From assembly GCA_029449235.1 (NCBI GenBank), contig JANATG010000008.1, forward strand, positions 2,418,001-2,482,000: a DNA stretch of 64,000 nucleotides, written 5' to 3'. The first letter of the stretch is position 1, and every line of letters begins with the position of its first letter. A program made the position numbers and the translations under genes. This DNA comes from Linnemannia schmuckeri (Eukaryota > Mortierellomycota > Mortierellomycetes > Mortierellales > Mortierellaceae). The notes beneath the pieces were generated by a model that had not been told where the DNA came from, ran no database searches, and saw only the letters and a list, made by a program, of their open reading frames with translations. Shown here piece after piece: positions 21,416 through 32,203 of the stretch.

Positions 21416-24400
21416 CTATACGGCCAGCTGTTGAACGAGCGAATTTACTGTGAACGAGCTCGTTGTCATCTTGCTATTTCTCAACTGCTCGATCTTTGAT
21501 GCTGCAGACACCACGGTACTCATTATGTTGCCTACAGTTTGAAGTGTTATCACTGGTTTTGGGTTGCCCACAGCTCCGTGCTGTTGGAGTAGTCTCATGT
21601 TAACCCTGCTCAAGCCTCGCACGTCTTCCATGGATGCGCCTGACACAGTAAGTCTGTTATGTGCCGAACTCCATTGCAGGAGCGCCCGAAAGATGCCCTT
21701 CTCTTCAATGATTTGCCACAAGCGAACAAACGTATCACCACAGCCGGTTACCAAATAGATGTCGTCGTGAGTTGCTTTCCAGGCAATGCCGTTGATTGGT
21801 CCATGAAAATCCTTTACAACTACTAGACATCGACCCGAATTCGCATCCCACAGACGCACTGTCTTGTCGCAACTGCCCGATGCAATCTGATGACCACTGG
21901 GAGAATAAGCCACGCTCTTAACAGCGTTGGTATGGCCGCTTAAGACGGGACCAAGTGCGCCGGTTTGCGTGTCCCACAGCCGCACAGTCTTGTCGTAACT
22001 GCCCGATGCAATCTGGTGACCACTGGGAGAATAAGCCACGCAATCAACATAGTCGGTATGGCCGCTTAAGACATGGCCAGGTGCGCCGGTTTGCGTGTCC
22101 CACAGCCGCACAGTCTTGTCATAACTGCCCGATGCAATCTGACGACCACTGGGAGAATAAGCCACGCTTATAACGTAGTTGGTATGGCCGCTTAAGACAT
22201 GGCCAGGTTCGCCGGTTTGCGTGTCCCACAGCCGCACAGTCTTGTCGCAACTGCCCGATACAATCTGGTGACCACTGGGAGAATAAGCCACGCTCTCAAC
22301 AGCATTGGTATGGCCGCTTAAGACGGGACCAGGTGCGCCGGTTTGCGTGTCCCACAGCCGCACAGTCGTGTCGTAACTGCCCGATGCAATCTGGTGACCA
22401 CTGGGAGAATAAGCCACGCCTATAATATAGTTGGTATGGCCGCTTAAGACATGGCCAGGTTCGCCGGTTTGCGTGTCCCACAGCCGCACAGTCTCGTCGC
22501 AACTACCCGATGCAATCTGATGACCACTGGGAGAATAAGCCACGCTCTCGACAGAATTGGTGTGGCCGCTTAAGACGGGACCAGGTGCGCTGGTTTGCGT
22601 GTCCCACAGCCGCACAGTCTTGTCGTAACTGCCCGATGCAATTTGGTGACCACTGGGAGAATAAGCCACGCTATTAACATAGTCGGTATGGCCGCTTAAG
22701 GCAGGGCCAGGTGCGCCGGTTTGCGTATCCCACAGCCGCACAGTCTTGTCGTAACTGCCCGATACAATCTGGTGACCACTGGGAGAATAAGCCACGCTTA
22801 TAACATAGTCGGTATGGCCGCTTAAGACGGGACCAGGTTCGCCGGTTTGCGTGTCCCACAGCCGCACAGTCTCGTCGTCACTGCCCGATGCAATCTGGTG
22901 ACCACTGGGAGAATAAGCCACGCTATTAACATAATCGGTATGGCCGCTTAAGACGAGGCCAGGTGCGCCGGTTTGCGTGTCCCACAGCCGCACAGTCTTG
23001 TCGCAACTGCCCGATGCAATCTGGCGACCACTGGGAGAATAAGCCACGCTCTTAACAGAGTTGGTATGGCCGCTTAAGACGAGGCCAGGTGCGCCGGTTT
23101 GCGTGTCCCACAGCCGCACAGTCTCGTCGTAACTGCCCGATGCAATCTGGTGACCACTGGGGGAATAAGCCACGCTCTTAACAGCCTTGGTATGGCCGCT
23201 TAAGACGAGGCCAGGTTCGCCGGTTTGCGTGTCCCACAGCCGTACAGTTTTGTCGTCACTGCCCGATGCAATCTGGTGACCACTGGGGGAATAAGCCACA
23301 CTCTTAACACTACTGGTATGTCCTTGTAAGGTGTGGGTCTTCGTCCAAGTCATGGTATCGTACACACTGATTGTGCCGTTTACAAGGCCAAAGACACAGG
23401 TTTTCCCGTTGGGTGAATATGAGCTGCAATTCACCATATCAGGTTCCTGTACATACGGCAATTCGCCAAACTGTACGCCTGCCATCTGCGCCTTGCTGAA
23501 GTCGGCCTGACGCAGCCACGTGTTGCGAAGATTTGCCTTTCTCAGATCTGCCCCTTCCAGCTGAGCGGAATCGAATTGCCCGCCACTCAAATCTGCTCGT
23601 GGAATCTGGATGCCTTTTAAATCCGCCCCATTAAATCGTACGCCAGCTCTGACCAAAATCGTAATGGCATTGGCCGCTGCCTTGCGCATCGCTTTGTTGA
23701 ATTTGGATTGTTCAATCATAGCGAGAAGTTGGTCCTTGAAGAGTGGCTCTTGCTGCGCGCGTTCGGATAAAAAGTCCAGAATGGAGGGCTCTGCCATAAA
23801 ACTTCTCCACGACAAAGGATGATCGGCTGTAAATGGCTGGGTTGTGACTGGCTCGTCGTCTTCATCTGGCACCAGTTGATCGTCAAAGCTGAATACAGAG
23901 CTGACACTACCCCGTCTAGCTGGAGCTGCAGCTTGAACGGAGTTTTCCTTGCCTTCCTGGGGCTCAAAGACTGAGCGCGCAAAGAAATACTCTAGCAGGG
24001 ACTTGTGGATGAAACGGTACTGGATCCCACTGCGTTTAAGCGGACTGGCTTCCAGCAAGAGCTGACTCTCATTCTCTCGGGAGAAGAATGCTTCTTTCCA
24101 TTTCCCATGGTCTTGTTTACGGGAATAGGTCACCACAGGATTGCCCGCCTGGTTCTTGTAGATTGCACTTGCCATGTCCTTCAAGAAACTGATGCCGTTC
24201 TGAGTAAAGCCTTCATCGGTCAATCTGTCAAAGTCAGCTCGTGCTTGCGGGTTCAGGTCCTTGTTTCCAAGTCGTTTTTTTCCTTGCTCCAGCCAAAGCC
24301 CAACGAATTCGTCATACAGAGCGATCCTCGTGACTCTGGTGGCCGTGAGATTGTTGCCTGGATCCACGAGTCGGGGCAAAACCTCCAGAGAAAGCGTCAA

Positions 24401-27296
24401 CAGGAATGGATTCTTGATCAGGTCTTGAAGACTGGGTATCTGGTCGAGCACATCCACGTACTGTTTCGTGGTCCACAGCGGCGCCTTGGTGATCACATAC
24501 TTTGCTAGGTAGTCATCGACTTGGGCCCTGGAGAAGGGAGCAATGACAGCCTCTTGAAACTCTGTGATGTCGTTTGACGGCTGGAAAAGATCACGATAGT
24601 CCAGCCCAATGTATTCGCTACGGCAGCTGACCACCATCTGCACCTGCCATTCTCCTGCCTGGTTCAGGCGATTGGTCGTGTACAGATTGTGCTTCTCTTG
24701 ACTCTCGTCGTATCCATCGCAGATCAAGACAAATTTGCGCTGGGCCTTCAACTCTCGAATCTGAGAATTAGAGAGCTCAAACTTGCGCAGTTGCTTGGCA
24801 ACCATATCCTGTTCTGGTCTGTCGATGGCAGACAGGTTGATGTAAAGTGGGATCCGGCCTTTGGCTTTTTCGTACTTTAGCCACAAGTTGTGCTCGATCT
24901 CGCGATTGAATGTTGACTTTCCCGAACCCGAATCGCCAAGTAGAAGCAGCACCTTCTGGTTGGTGCTGGCTAGGAACTCCTCGACCTTTTCCGTCAAGGA
25001 AAATAGAACGTCGTCCGACGCTTTCAAATTGGCCTTGGCTTGAGGGGGGATATAGACGGCATCTCCTCGCTCCTTCAGTCTCTGCTGCCTCAGCTTTCGC
25101 AAATCTTCCTCAACGTCGGGCTTGTTCTGGACGCGATCCAGCAAGGTCAGAGGCGCGGATGGCGGCTGTGAGATCCTTAATGGGTGTTTGCTGGGACCCC
25201 GCTCCAGACAATCATTGTAAAGTGCTTGCTTCGCCTTATCGCCGATGCGTCCCAGTCTCTGCAGCACTTTTCTGGCAGTTACGTTATCAAACGCTAGAGA
25301 AAATAGAAAATAAACATGCAGATGCTGTCAGATCGCCATTCATGCCATTATCTCGTGGTCGTTGACAATGTAATTGCTTGCCATATCAGATCTTCATCAC
25401 ACACGTACCTTGGATGGCATTCTCAGACTGCTGCTGCAAGTGTAAAAGGATATCCAAGATCTTTTGCTTGATGTGTTCGTGATGGCCCCAGACGGCATCA
25501 TTCTGATAGATCTCCGCCAGGAACTCTAGGGCATCCTCACGCGACTCTGCATCCCAGGCTGTATTGGCTGCAAGATCTCCTAAGCGCTGACATACTCCCC
25601 ACTGAAAGGCAAGGCTGCGTCGGCATGGAGCCTCGAAGACGAGGGTCCTGAACTTGGAGAGTTGGCCGTCCCGGAGCACCCTGTCTATGCCTCGCAAAGC
25701 TGAGTACCAGGAACGTTTATTGTCAAAACTGAGACAATCTCTGAGCGCTTCAAACAGGCCCTGACCACTGTTTACCAGTGCAGTAACGTTGTTGTAACCA
25801 TCTTGGAGAGTTTGGAAGACCTTGACCGCTCCATCCAGGCCGTCTTCGATATGTTGTATGCCTTTCAGAAAGCTATCAACATCCAGGCCCTTCACCGCCT
25901 TCACCAAACTGAAAACGCCCTGCATCACGTTTCCTGTGCGCCGTTTTGTGGCCTGCCAGGGGCTTTCGTTGTCTGGCACACACTCCAGAGCCTGAAAGGC
26001 ATAGGCGGCCAGGTACACCATATGGGGGTCGGCGCTGCCTTTCAGCTCGTCGATATATCCAGAAAGGCATTCGTGAAGAGTTACACGATCCAAGCCCTCG
26101 ACCTTGCAGTCGGCCATGGCGTCCAGGACACACGACACGGCCAACATGAGCTGATAGATATAGCTTTGAGTTTGCACGTGGGTGGTTTGCAAGCGTGTGT
26201 TGAGGACTCCCAGGATCTTGACTAAATCAGCCGCCTCGACGTAGCCCTCGTTCGCGCCCTGTACCAGCTTGGCCAGTCCCTCAAGAGAATGGATATCCAA
26301 CAAGGTGGATTTTTCAATGCTGCCGATAAACAGTTCTAGCAGGCATCGAAAGTCGTCCCTGTTGAGGAATGGGGCCAAGCATGCGACCTCCGCAATAGCC
26401 GTTGGACCCTTCAACTCATCTCGAATGAATGCGCGGACTATATTCGTTGTCAAGGTGTTCAGCCTTTCCTGCTCGTCTTCGTTGTTTCGTGTTGCTTGGA
26501 CCCAGCTGAGGGCAGAGTTCTGACGAGGGTCCTCCGATGACGGCGGAGCTTTCAAGAGCCCAAGGCAATAGACAAGCTGGTGTGTGTTGACAAGACGCTC
26601 ATCTGGTTTTGGCAACTTGTACTCGATTACAGGCGGGTTCTTGTCTTGGACAAAAAAGTCACCAATGACAGACACGTCGATATCAATGGTGGCCGATCTG
26701 CGGAGCGCTGGCTGAGCTGCGACGGAATCTGAAGTCCCGAGTGGCGGCTGGACTACGGTAGACGCTGTGGTCTTGAGTGACCGCTGGGTTGTTTTGGTGG
26801 TCTTGAGTGACCGCTGGGTTGTTTTGGTGGTCTTGACTGACCGCTGGGTTGTTTTGGTGGTCTTGAGTGACGGCTGAGCTGCAGCAAAAACCGAGGCTTC
26901 AAGGGGCGGCTGAATCGCGATGGAAACTCCAGTCTCAAGGGACGGCAAAGTCGAGATGGACAACTTCTCCACCTCGGAGTATCCCCATTCCTGTGCCTTC
27001 TTGTAGCTCTCTTTTGCTCTTTCCTGCTCCTTCAGTTCGTCCAAGAGTTTACTGAGCTTGACAAAAGCACAAGCAATACCATGGCGGAGATCCGTAACGT
27101 CCTGGACGGCCTCGGCGGCTTTTACACCTTTCTTCATTTGAGATAACGATGCCTCCGCCTCCTCACATAGCACAAGCGCGATCTCGTGCTTCCCTTCCTC
27201 GCTGACGATGCGGCCTTGCTCCAGATAAATGTTGGCAAGCTCCAGTTCCTTCTGCGGCGGAAGGGGACTTCGCTTGGATGACACTTTGTTAAACAT
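21416..27296 (-). CDS. NLR-like receptor: helical repeat - NACHT - pentapeptide - WD40
   Basis: Predicted STAND NTPase of the fungal NACHT-WD40 class, a group that includes allorecognition (heterokaryon-incompatibility) and immune-like receptors; the ligand here is unknown. Two exons, 27296-25409 and 25293-21416, join across a 115-nt GTACGT/CTAG intron within an Ala codon to give 1,921 residues. Order: TPR/ARM-like helical region (1-629) with KTTKTTQRSL repeats at about 144-178; NACHT with P-loop GDSGSGKST (about 749) and Walker B LICDGYDES; pentapeptide-type repeats (ADLKGIQIPRADL, GADLRKANL, about 1180-1240); fourteen WD40 units (about 1248-1830), twelve nearly identical; then a short helical tail. 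No HET, patatin or other classical fungal NLR effector domain is visible at the N-terminus. Confidence 0.92.
21830..23335 (-). repeat. Twelve 126-bp WD40-coding tandem repeats
   Basis: Each unit encodes 42 residues on the pattern SGHTxx(V/I)xxVAYSPSG, then QIASGSxDxTVRLWDTQTG. Framework positions and DNA are almost identical. Variation concentrates at the two residues after SGHT (NS, DY, NA, NY, KA), the residue after SGS (D, Y or C), the one two further on (K, E or T), and the residue after PG (L, P or H). Such internal identity indicates recent unequal exchange or gene conversion, and it is prone to assembly collapse. Confidence 0.95.
26771..26880 (-). repeat. 30-bp coding minisatellite in the NLR N-terminal region
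   Basis: Three full 30-bp units (26771-26800, 26801-26830, 26831-26860) and a partial fourth encode repeated KTTKTTQRSL/V decapeptides. Flanking QPPLEAS, QPSLKTT, QPPLGTS and QPALRRS look like an older, decayed layer of the same repeat. Confidence 0.9.
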
Positions 27297-27350
27297 GTTG
27301 ACCCGCGTGATCTGTTGTTAATGAACAAATGGGAATGGCGCGGTTAAATT

Positions 27351-28080
27351 TCAGTCTTAGGAAGGTTGAAATGTGTAGGAAGCGGGAAGTAACACAAACA
27401 CACTTACAATGCTTGATGTGGCTATTGCTTGATAGGATGAAATGCGATTGAAAGTGCTGAATATAGCTGTTGAATGGGTAGTACGTAAGATAACGTGAAT
27501 GAATGCAAGGAATACATGCGTTGAAATTAGAGTCACGTCAGAGTCAATTGACAAACGAAAGGGGAGTTGACGGTGGCCCTTACTTTTTTGATTCTTTTTT
27601 CTCGGGTCTTGGAACGAGCTTTTGCTTGTTCTTGCGCTCGGCAGTTATGACAGCTGTTGTAAAACAAAAGGACGGATCAGCAAATGCAGTTCTTCAAAGA
27701 TGACCAGCTGTATTCAATTCAAGGCGGACAATTGTTTATACCTGCGAATAAACCGTCGTCCTTTCTTTTTTTTAATGTTTTTTTTGGTGTTTTGTTTGCG
27801 TGATGTCGGCGCCGAGCTCTGTTTGTGTCTTTCTGGCGGCTGTCGTTACCCTGTAACGAGTCAGGTCAGTAGAAAAATAATTAGATGTTGACTGTTCAAG
27901 ATCGAACCTTTGAAGTTCACAAGGAAAAAGAAGAGAGCGAGATAATAGGTCTCACCAGGGCTGTTGCTAGGGAAGTTTTCTGACCAGGAGAGGGAAACGA
28001 AAGACGTGCGGTCGAAGCGGAGGTGGTTGTTGGTGTGGCCGGTTTCCTGAAAGTTTGAGGCTTCTTGCGCTGAATCGTCA
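27351..28080 (-). CDS. Candidate small spliced gene, basic protein, 5' partial
   Basis: Not recognised as any family. Five segments with GT/AG borders keep one frame: 28080-27956, 27850-27742, 27653-27584, 27466-27408 and a last exon at 27355-27351 ending in TGA. The product would read TIQRKKPQTFRKPATPTTTS, then GNDSRQKDTNRARRRHHANK, then AVITAERKNKQKLVPRPEKK, then NYIQHFQSHFILSSNSHI: strongly basic and possibly nuclear. Phase agreement over four introns is the only real support. No ATG was found upstream, and the last acceptor is uncertain: an alternative at about 27315 reads on and stops overlapping the NLR start codon. These could instead be 5' leader exons of the NLR gene. Confidence 0.3.
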
Positions 28081-28584
28081 CTAAGGTGGGAATGTAAATT
28101 CGGCAGGTAAAGCAACGACAAGATACGGATGGATGAACGAAGGAGAAACAGAAAGAGATGGTTTGAGAAACAGAAAGACACAAAATTTCAACTCAGACCC
28201 TTTTGACTCGAAAAGTAGGATGTATTCCTGCTTTGCCAAATCTCTGTGCCATATCTACTTCAGAGCGGAAGCATTGTTTCCTCTTTCCCCCTTGTTGTTG
28301 GCGCTTACAAACTGACGCCCCCTTCATGCAAAACATGCTTTGTGATTTATCAATCATGGTTGCACAAAGAAATTCAAGGGAACTGAGGCAAAATTCCAGG
28401 GCGCTTGTGGACCGATCACTGACAAAGTTACACAAGAATCGACCGATCACTCACAACATAATAAATAACCTGTATTCACGCTTTACACTTGCTCAATGAC
28501 ATTAGTCATCTGTCACTACTGCTTACTAATTGTCAACCGACTTTTGCCACTTTTATTTTGCCAGTTGTCGCTTCTGCCTTGTTA
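28081..28584. other. Unassigned stretch before 28S fragment 2
   Basis: No gene supported. Minus-strand ORFs here lack homology and splice context. Confidence 0.4.
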
Positions 28585-28629
28585 ACAGAGATAACTGGTT
28601 TGCGGCAGCCAAGAGTTCATAGCGACGTT

Positions 28630-28665
<36 letters not shown>

Positions 28666-29080
28666 ACTGAACCAGAATTCAGTAAGCGTTGGATTGTTCA
28701 CCTACGAATAGGGAACAAGACCTGGGGTTTAGACCGTTGTAAGACAGGTTAGTTTTACCCTACTGATGAAATGTTGTTGCAACAGTAATTGAACTTAGTA
28801 CGAGAGGAACCGTTCATTCGGATAGTTGGTATTTGGGCCTGCCTGAGCAGGCAATGACCCGAAGTTATCATCTGTTGGGTTATGGCTGAACGCCTCTAAG
28901 TCAGAACGGGTGCTAGAACGCGACGATTACCGCCTTTTCTGATTTTTAGTTGAATACGAATAGATCCTTAGATCCTGACGACTATAAATGAAAGGGGTGT
29001 TGCAACCAGTAGAGAAATCTTGTTGCTACAATCTGTTGAGATTAAGCTCACTGTTCTATAAACTGGTTCGAAAGAACAAC
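28585..29080 (+). rRNA. 28S rRNA 3'-end fragment, copy 2
   Basis: Begins further upstream in 28S than copy 1 (ACAGAGATAACTGG, GGCAGCCAAGAGTTCATAGCG), and contains the same sarcin-ricin loop and GGCTGAACGCCTCTAAGTC blocks. It lacks about 95 bp relative to copy 1, joining GATCCTGACGACT directly. It ends at the same GGTTCGAAAGAACAAC as copy 1. Same orientation as copy 1, starting 9.8 kb away, with small substitutions between the two. Isolated fragment, not a working rDNA unit. Confidence 0.9.
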
Positions 29081-30019
29081 AGCTCCCGACCTTCTGTTCT
29101 ATTTTTATAGAAGTAAAGTTTCAGGGTGGTGCATTTCAGGCGGTTGGAGAAGCGCAGTAGGATATTTTTTCTTCCTATAAGGCTGCCACAGAAGGGAGGT
29201 TTTCTGCATGAGTGAAATGCGGATCGTCGGGTTGTCTCTAAGGTACTCATTGCTTTTTTGGATCATATATGCCCACATGATCTCTTCCACTCACAATAGC
29301 ACCAATAGGATACTCATAATTCAATGCATGCGTGGCAGTTATGGCCAATGTTGCCCTCTTGTGTTCAGTCTTGCCCACTCATTCCCCTTTTGCCCATTTT
29401 TGCCCATTCATACCTTTTGTGTCCAATTGTCTCCCTATGTCCCTTTCTACCTGATGTATATTCACAAAACACTCTACAATAAATATATAAACAAGGAAGA
29501 AATGGAACTTTTCACTCATACATCTTGTCATCCATCTTCAATTGCCCGGTCTTATACTACCACAGCACAATGTCCACCAGCAAGGCCAAACTTATTATTA
29601 CTGCAGGAGGCAACATTGAAGTGATCTTCACTTCGTCCCTATCACTGTGTCTGTAAGGTTAAACAGTCGACAAATCGGAACTTGCAGCGACACATTCAAA
29701 CTGCAAAGGTAGACACAAGCGCAAAAGCATAGAGGGTATCTTGAGGCTCAAGCTTCAAACAACGTGTACATTTAAAAACAAGCACCTAACTGCCAGAATG
29801 TGGCCTGATTCAATCATGATAAATACAAAGAAATCTTCGCCTTGGCGCGCCAGTGATATCGAAACTCTATAGATGACTAACTTTGTTTCTTTTCTTTTTA
29901 TTGTATTTAAGTCTCCAGCCATTTCAAGTTCTTTGATTGCTTCTCTACTCCTTTTGCTTCCTTCGCCTCTTCTGCTCTCTCTGTCCCCACTGCTTCCTCT
30001 ACACCCTCAGCATCACGCA
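29081..30019. other. Unassigned stretch
   Basis: No gene supported. A short ORF at 29569-29655 beginning MSTSKAKLIITAGGN has a family-A-like first four residues only, which is too little to call. TTTTGCCCATT-type short repeats occur near 29385-29410. Confidence 0.4.
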
Positions 30020-30319
30020 GGATCAATATCAGTCCAATGTGTCGCGTTTAGAGAAGCTACCTACACAGGATCAGATGCAATCTATTTTATCTATGATGAG
30101 TCATTGGAATATGTGACAATGGTACGTCGTTTGGAGGATACGGTTGATGCTGCACGATGATATGTTCAGGAATTCGGAATGGACGGAGAGAACTACGACA
30201 TTCATGAGCAAAGGCTGCATCGGCAAGTGCCTCCATCCTCACCCAACAAGGCCCTGACTCCTTCATTCCTATTTGAGCTTTGCTGGTGGATCGACAAGTA
30301 CACCAAGAGAGTCTTTTGA
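30020..30319 (+). pseudogene. Degenerate ORF of unknown family with in-frame stop
   Basis: After a CACGCAG acceptor-like site one frame reads ISVQCVAFREATYTGSDAIY and VTMVRRLEDTVDAAR, a TGA at 30158-30160, then YVQEFGMDGENYDIHEQRL and FLFELCWWIDKYTKRVF, ending at TGA 30317-30319. Composition before and after the stop is protein-like and in the same frame, so it looks like the 3' part of a gene with a nonsense mutation. No homologue recognised. Confidence 0.3.
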
Positions 30320-31442
30320 ATAAATCGAATGACAATAATTTGATACTTTGCATATTATGGTTTTTTTTTTTTGCACTTTTCTACCCTAAAACAATAGGCA
30401 ACAATGGCATATGCACTATGCTTGTTTCCCACACTGTCCATGCATGGCATGCACCTAGTAACAACTGTGTCCTGTTACCCTTGCTGCATTGGATGCTTTG
30501 GTGGCAAAAGCTTGTGTCTCGCATTCTCCATGCATGCAGTATCATCTGTGTCTTGATTTTAGCAACGCGTTGACGTACCAGAGAGACGCTTCACTTGATT
30601 TTCTTAAAGCAGGAATACCTTGTATCAGTAAAGAGAAGAAAGCAAAAAAGAAAGAACACTATTAGTTAGGATCACACAGATAGCCGGCTTTTCCCAAGCA
30701 AAAAAAGAGTTTACACATGCACTTCTCCCACACCAACAAAGTCAGCCTTCATCCTGGATCCTTGGTACGTACCAACTGGAAGTGATGGCGAGAGAGAGTA
30801 TGGCGCGGCGCGAGAGAAGGAGGAAAAAGGATGAAGACGTCTGGGAGAGAAAAAAAGATGAGCAGTTAGTTTGAAGTTTGACTATTTTTTAGTGGCGACT
30901 GACATGTACTCGGTATTGAACAACGACAGCAGCAGCTACGCGTCTCTTTCCAAATGATCATACCAATCCGGGCTCTGAGACCCGGGGAAAGTGAAAGAGA
31001 ATGAGTGTTGTTGTCTACAAGAGGTAAAAAGAACAATAGACTCTATGGTTAATTGACCATGCGTGTTTGTGCCTGTTTGTGCAAGCAAATGAATAAAAAA
31101 TCTTTCTCCTTCGAGAAGCAAACGATGCAGTTGATGCAGGAACATCGAACCTATTGCCAAAGGTAAGGTTGGTGTACAGTAAAAGAGCTGCAGAGACACG
31201 GTGAAAAGGACTGACAACAAAAGTGGAGCGGAAGGATGAGGAGGAAGGATGGAGCGAAGAGAGAAAGAAGTGCAAAGAATATCTTAGGCTTCTCGATAGT
31301 CACGTCTATAAGTGCATTCCCTACTATCCCTATTCTCTTTTGTCTGGACCGCACGTCTACAAGCATATCCCCTTTTCTCTTGGCTGAATTCCATGCCTAC
31401 AAGTATGTTCTCTGTACTCTTTTGGCTGAACTCCATGTCCAC
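30320..31442. other. Unassigned stretch
   Basis: No gene supported. Contains a poly-T run at 30361-30372 and purine-rich DNA at 30790-30870. Open frames are low complexity. Confidence 0.4.
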
Positions 31443-31544
31443 TTAGCCAGCAAAGGCATCTGAGTCCAGTTCTGAGAGTGAGCCTGGTTGCTGAGAGGCC
31501 ATAATTGACGCAAATGGCTCATCAGTTGTGGTTGACGTTGGCAT
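31443..31544 (-). CDS. Short ORF behind a family-type promoter element (33 aa)
   Basis: ATG at 31544 encodes MPTSTTTDEPFASIMASQQP and ends SDAFAG at TAA 31443. The beginning resembles family A starts (MSTSST...PF), and a good copy of the shared upstream element lies about 130 bp before it. Either a truncated family A gene or a chance ORF downstream of a relic promoter. Confidence 0.3.
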   Translation of the reverse strand: MPTSTTTDEPFASIMASQQPGSLSELDSDAFAG

Positions 31545-32203
31545 CTTTAGTTCTGGTGAGCTTTTTTTGAATGAGCATCTTGTCTTTAGGAGTAAAGGAG
31601 ATGCTGATGTCGCTGTTGGCGTGAAAGAGATGCTCGATTCGTTGAAATGCACGACCCTTTAGTTCGCATTTCTGCCGCCACCAAATTTCACTCAAGGGAT
31701 AGACTGCTTTTTTCATTGGTTTTTGTCCGCACGCTCTTTCGCATGGAAGTTTGAAGGCAGCATTCCCCCATCCCCTTACGGTCTCACTGGTCGTTATCAT
31801 ATACATTGCATTCAAATGATTGATTTTCTCTATCTTTCAGTTTTATTCAGTACTAGGAGAACAAGACAATGGTGGCTTTCCTATGGCCCTGAGGTCAAAA
31901 AAAAAAATGCATGCTCCTGGCTGTGAATTATCTCGGAAATGCTCTGTCAGTCCTGGTAAACTGAGGTCCATGCAACTTTTTCCATGTGACGCCAAATATG
32001 CTTTTCCTATGCGACAAAAAAAAATGACCCGAGTGAGTGTTGTTAGGACAATCATGGTTCTTAACAAAAAAGGGGGGCTTTGATGAACTTTTACAAGACA
32101 GCGCACAAAGGGCATTTGCCGGACCTTACCCAAAAAAAAAAAAAAAAAAAAAAAAAATGGCAATCCAGATGTTGTACTGTCCCTCGAAGTGCATAGCATT
32201 CTG
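31545..32203. other. Unassigned stretch with one promoter-like element
   Basis: Holds the element at 31677-31688 and, at 32132-32156, a poly-A run of about 25 bp that adjoins the 3' end of gene B1. No gene supported. Confidence 0.4.
31677..31688 (-). promoter_or_regulatory. Shared upstream element, solo copy
   Basis: GCCACCAAATTT on the plus strand, about 130 bp upstream of the short ORF starting at 31544. Confidence 0.35.

Noticed and set aside
21564..22859. Long ORFs on both strands inside the WD40 repeats
   Set aside because: They are repeat shadows of the 1,921-residue receptor in other frames; the receptor frame has clear WD40 signatures.
18778..29080. Possibility of a functional rDNA unit
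   Set aside because: Only the last ~500-550 bp of 28S is present twice; no 18S, 5.8S, ITS or upstream 28S sequence.
18778..29080. R2-type retrotransposon between the 28S fragments
   Set aside because: No reverse transcriptase or endonuclease motifs were seen between the fragments, and the fragments begin downstream of the usual R2 target site.
30936..31275. Overlapping minus-strand ORFs with hydrophobic Ser/Phe-rich composition
   Set aside because: Arise from T-rich DNA; no conserved motif and no splice support.
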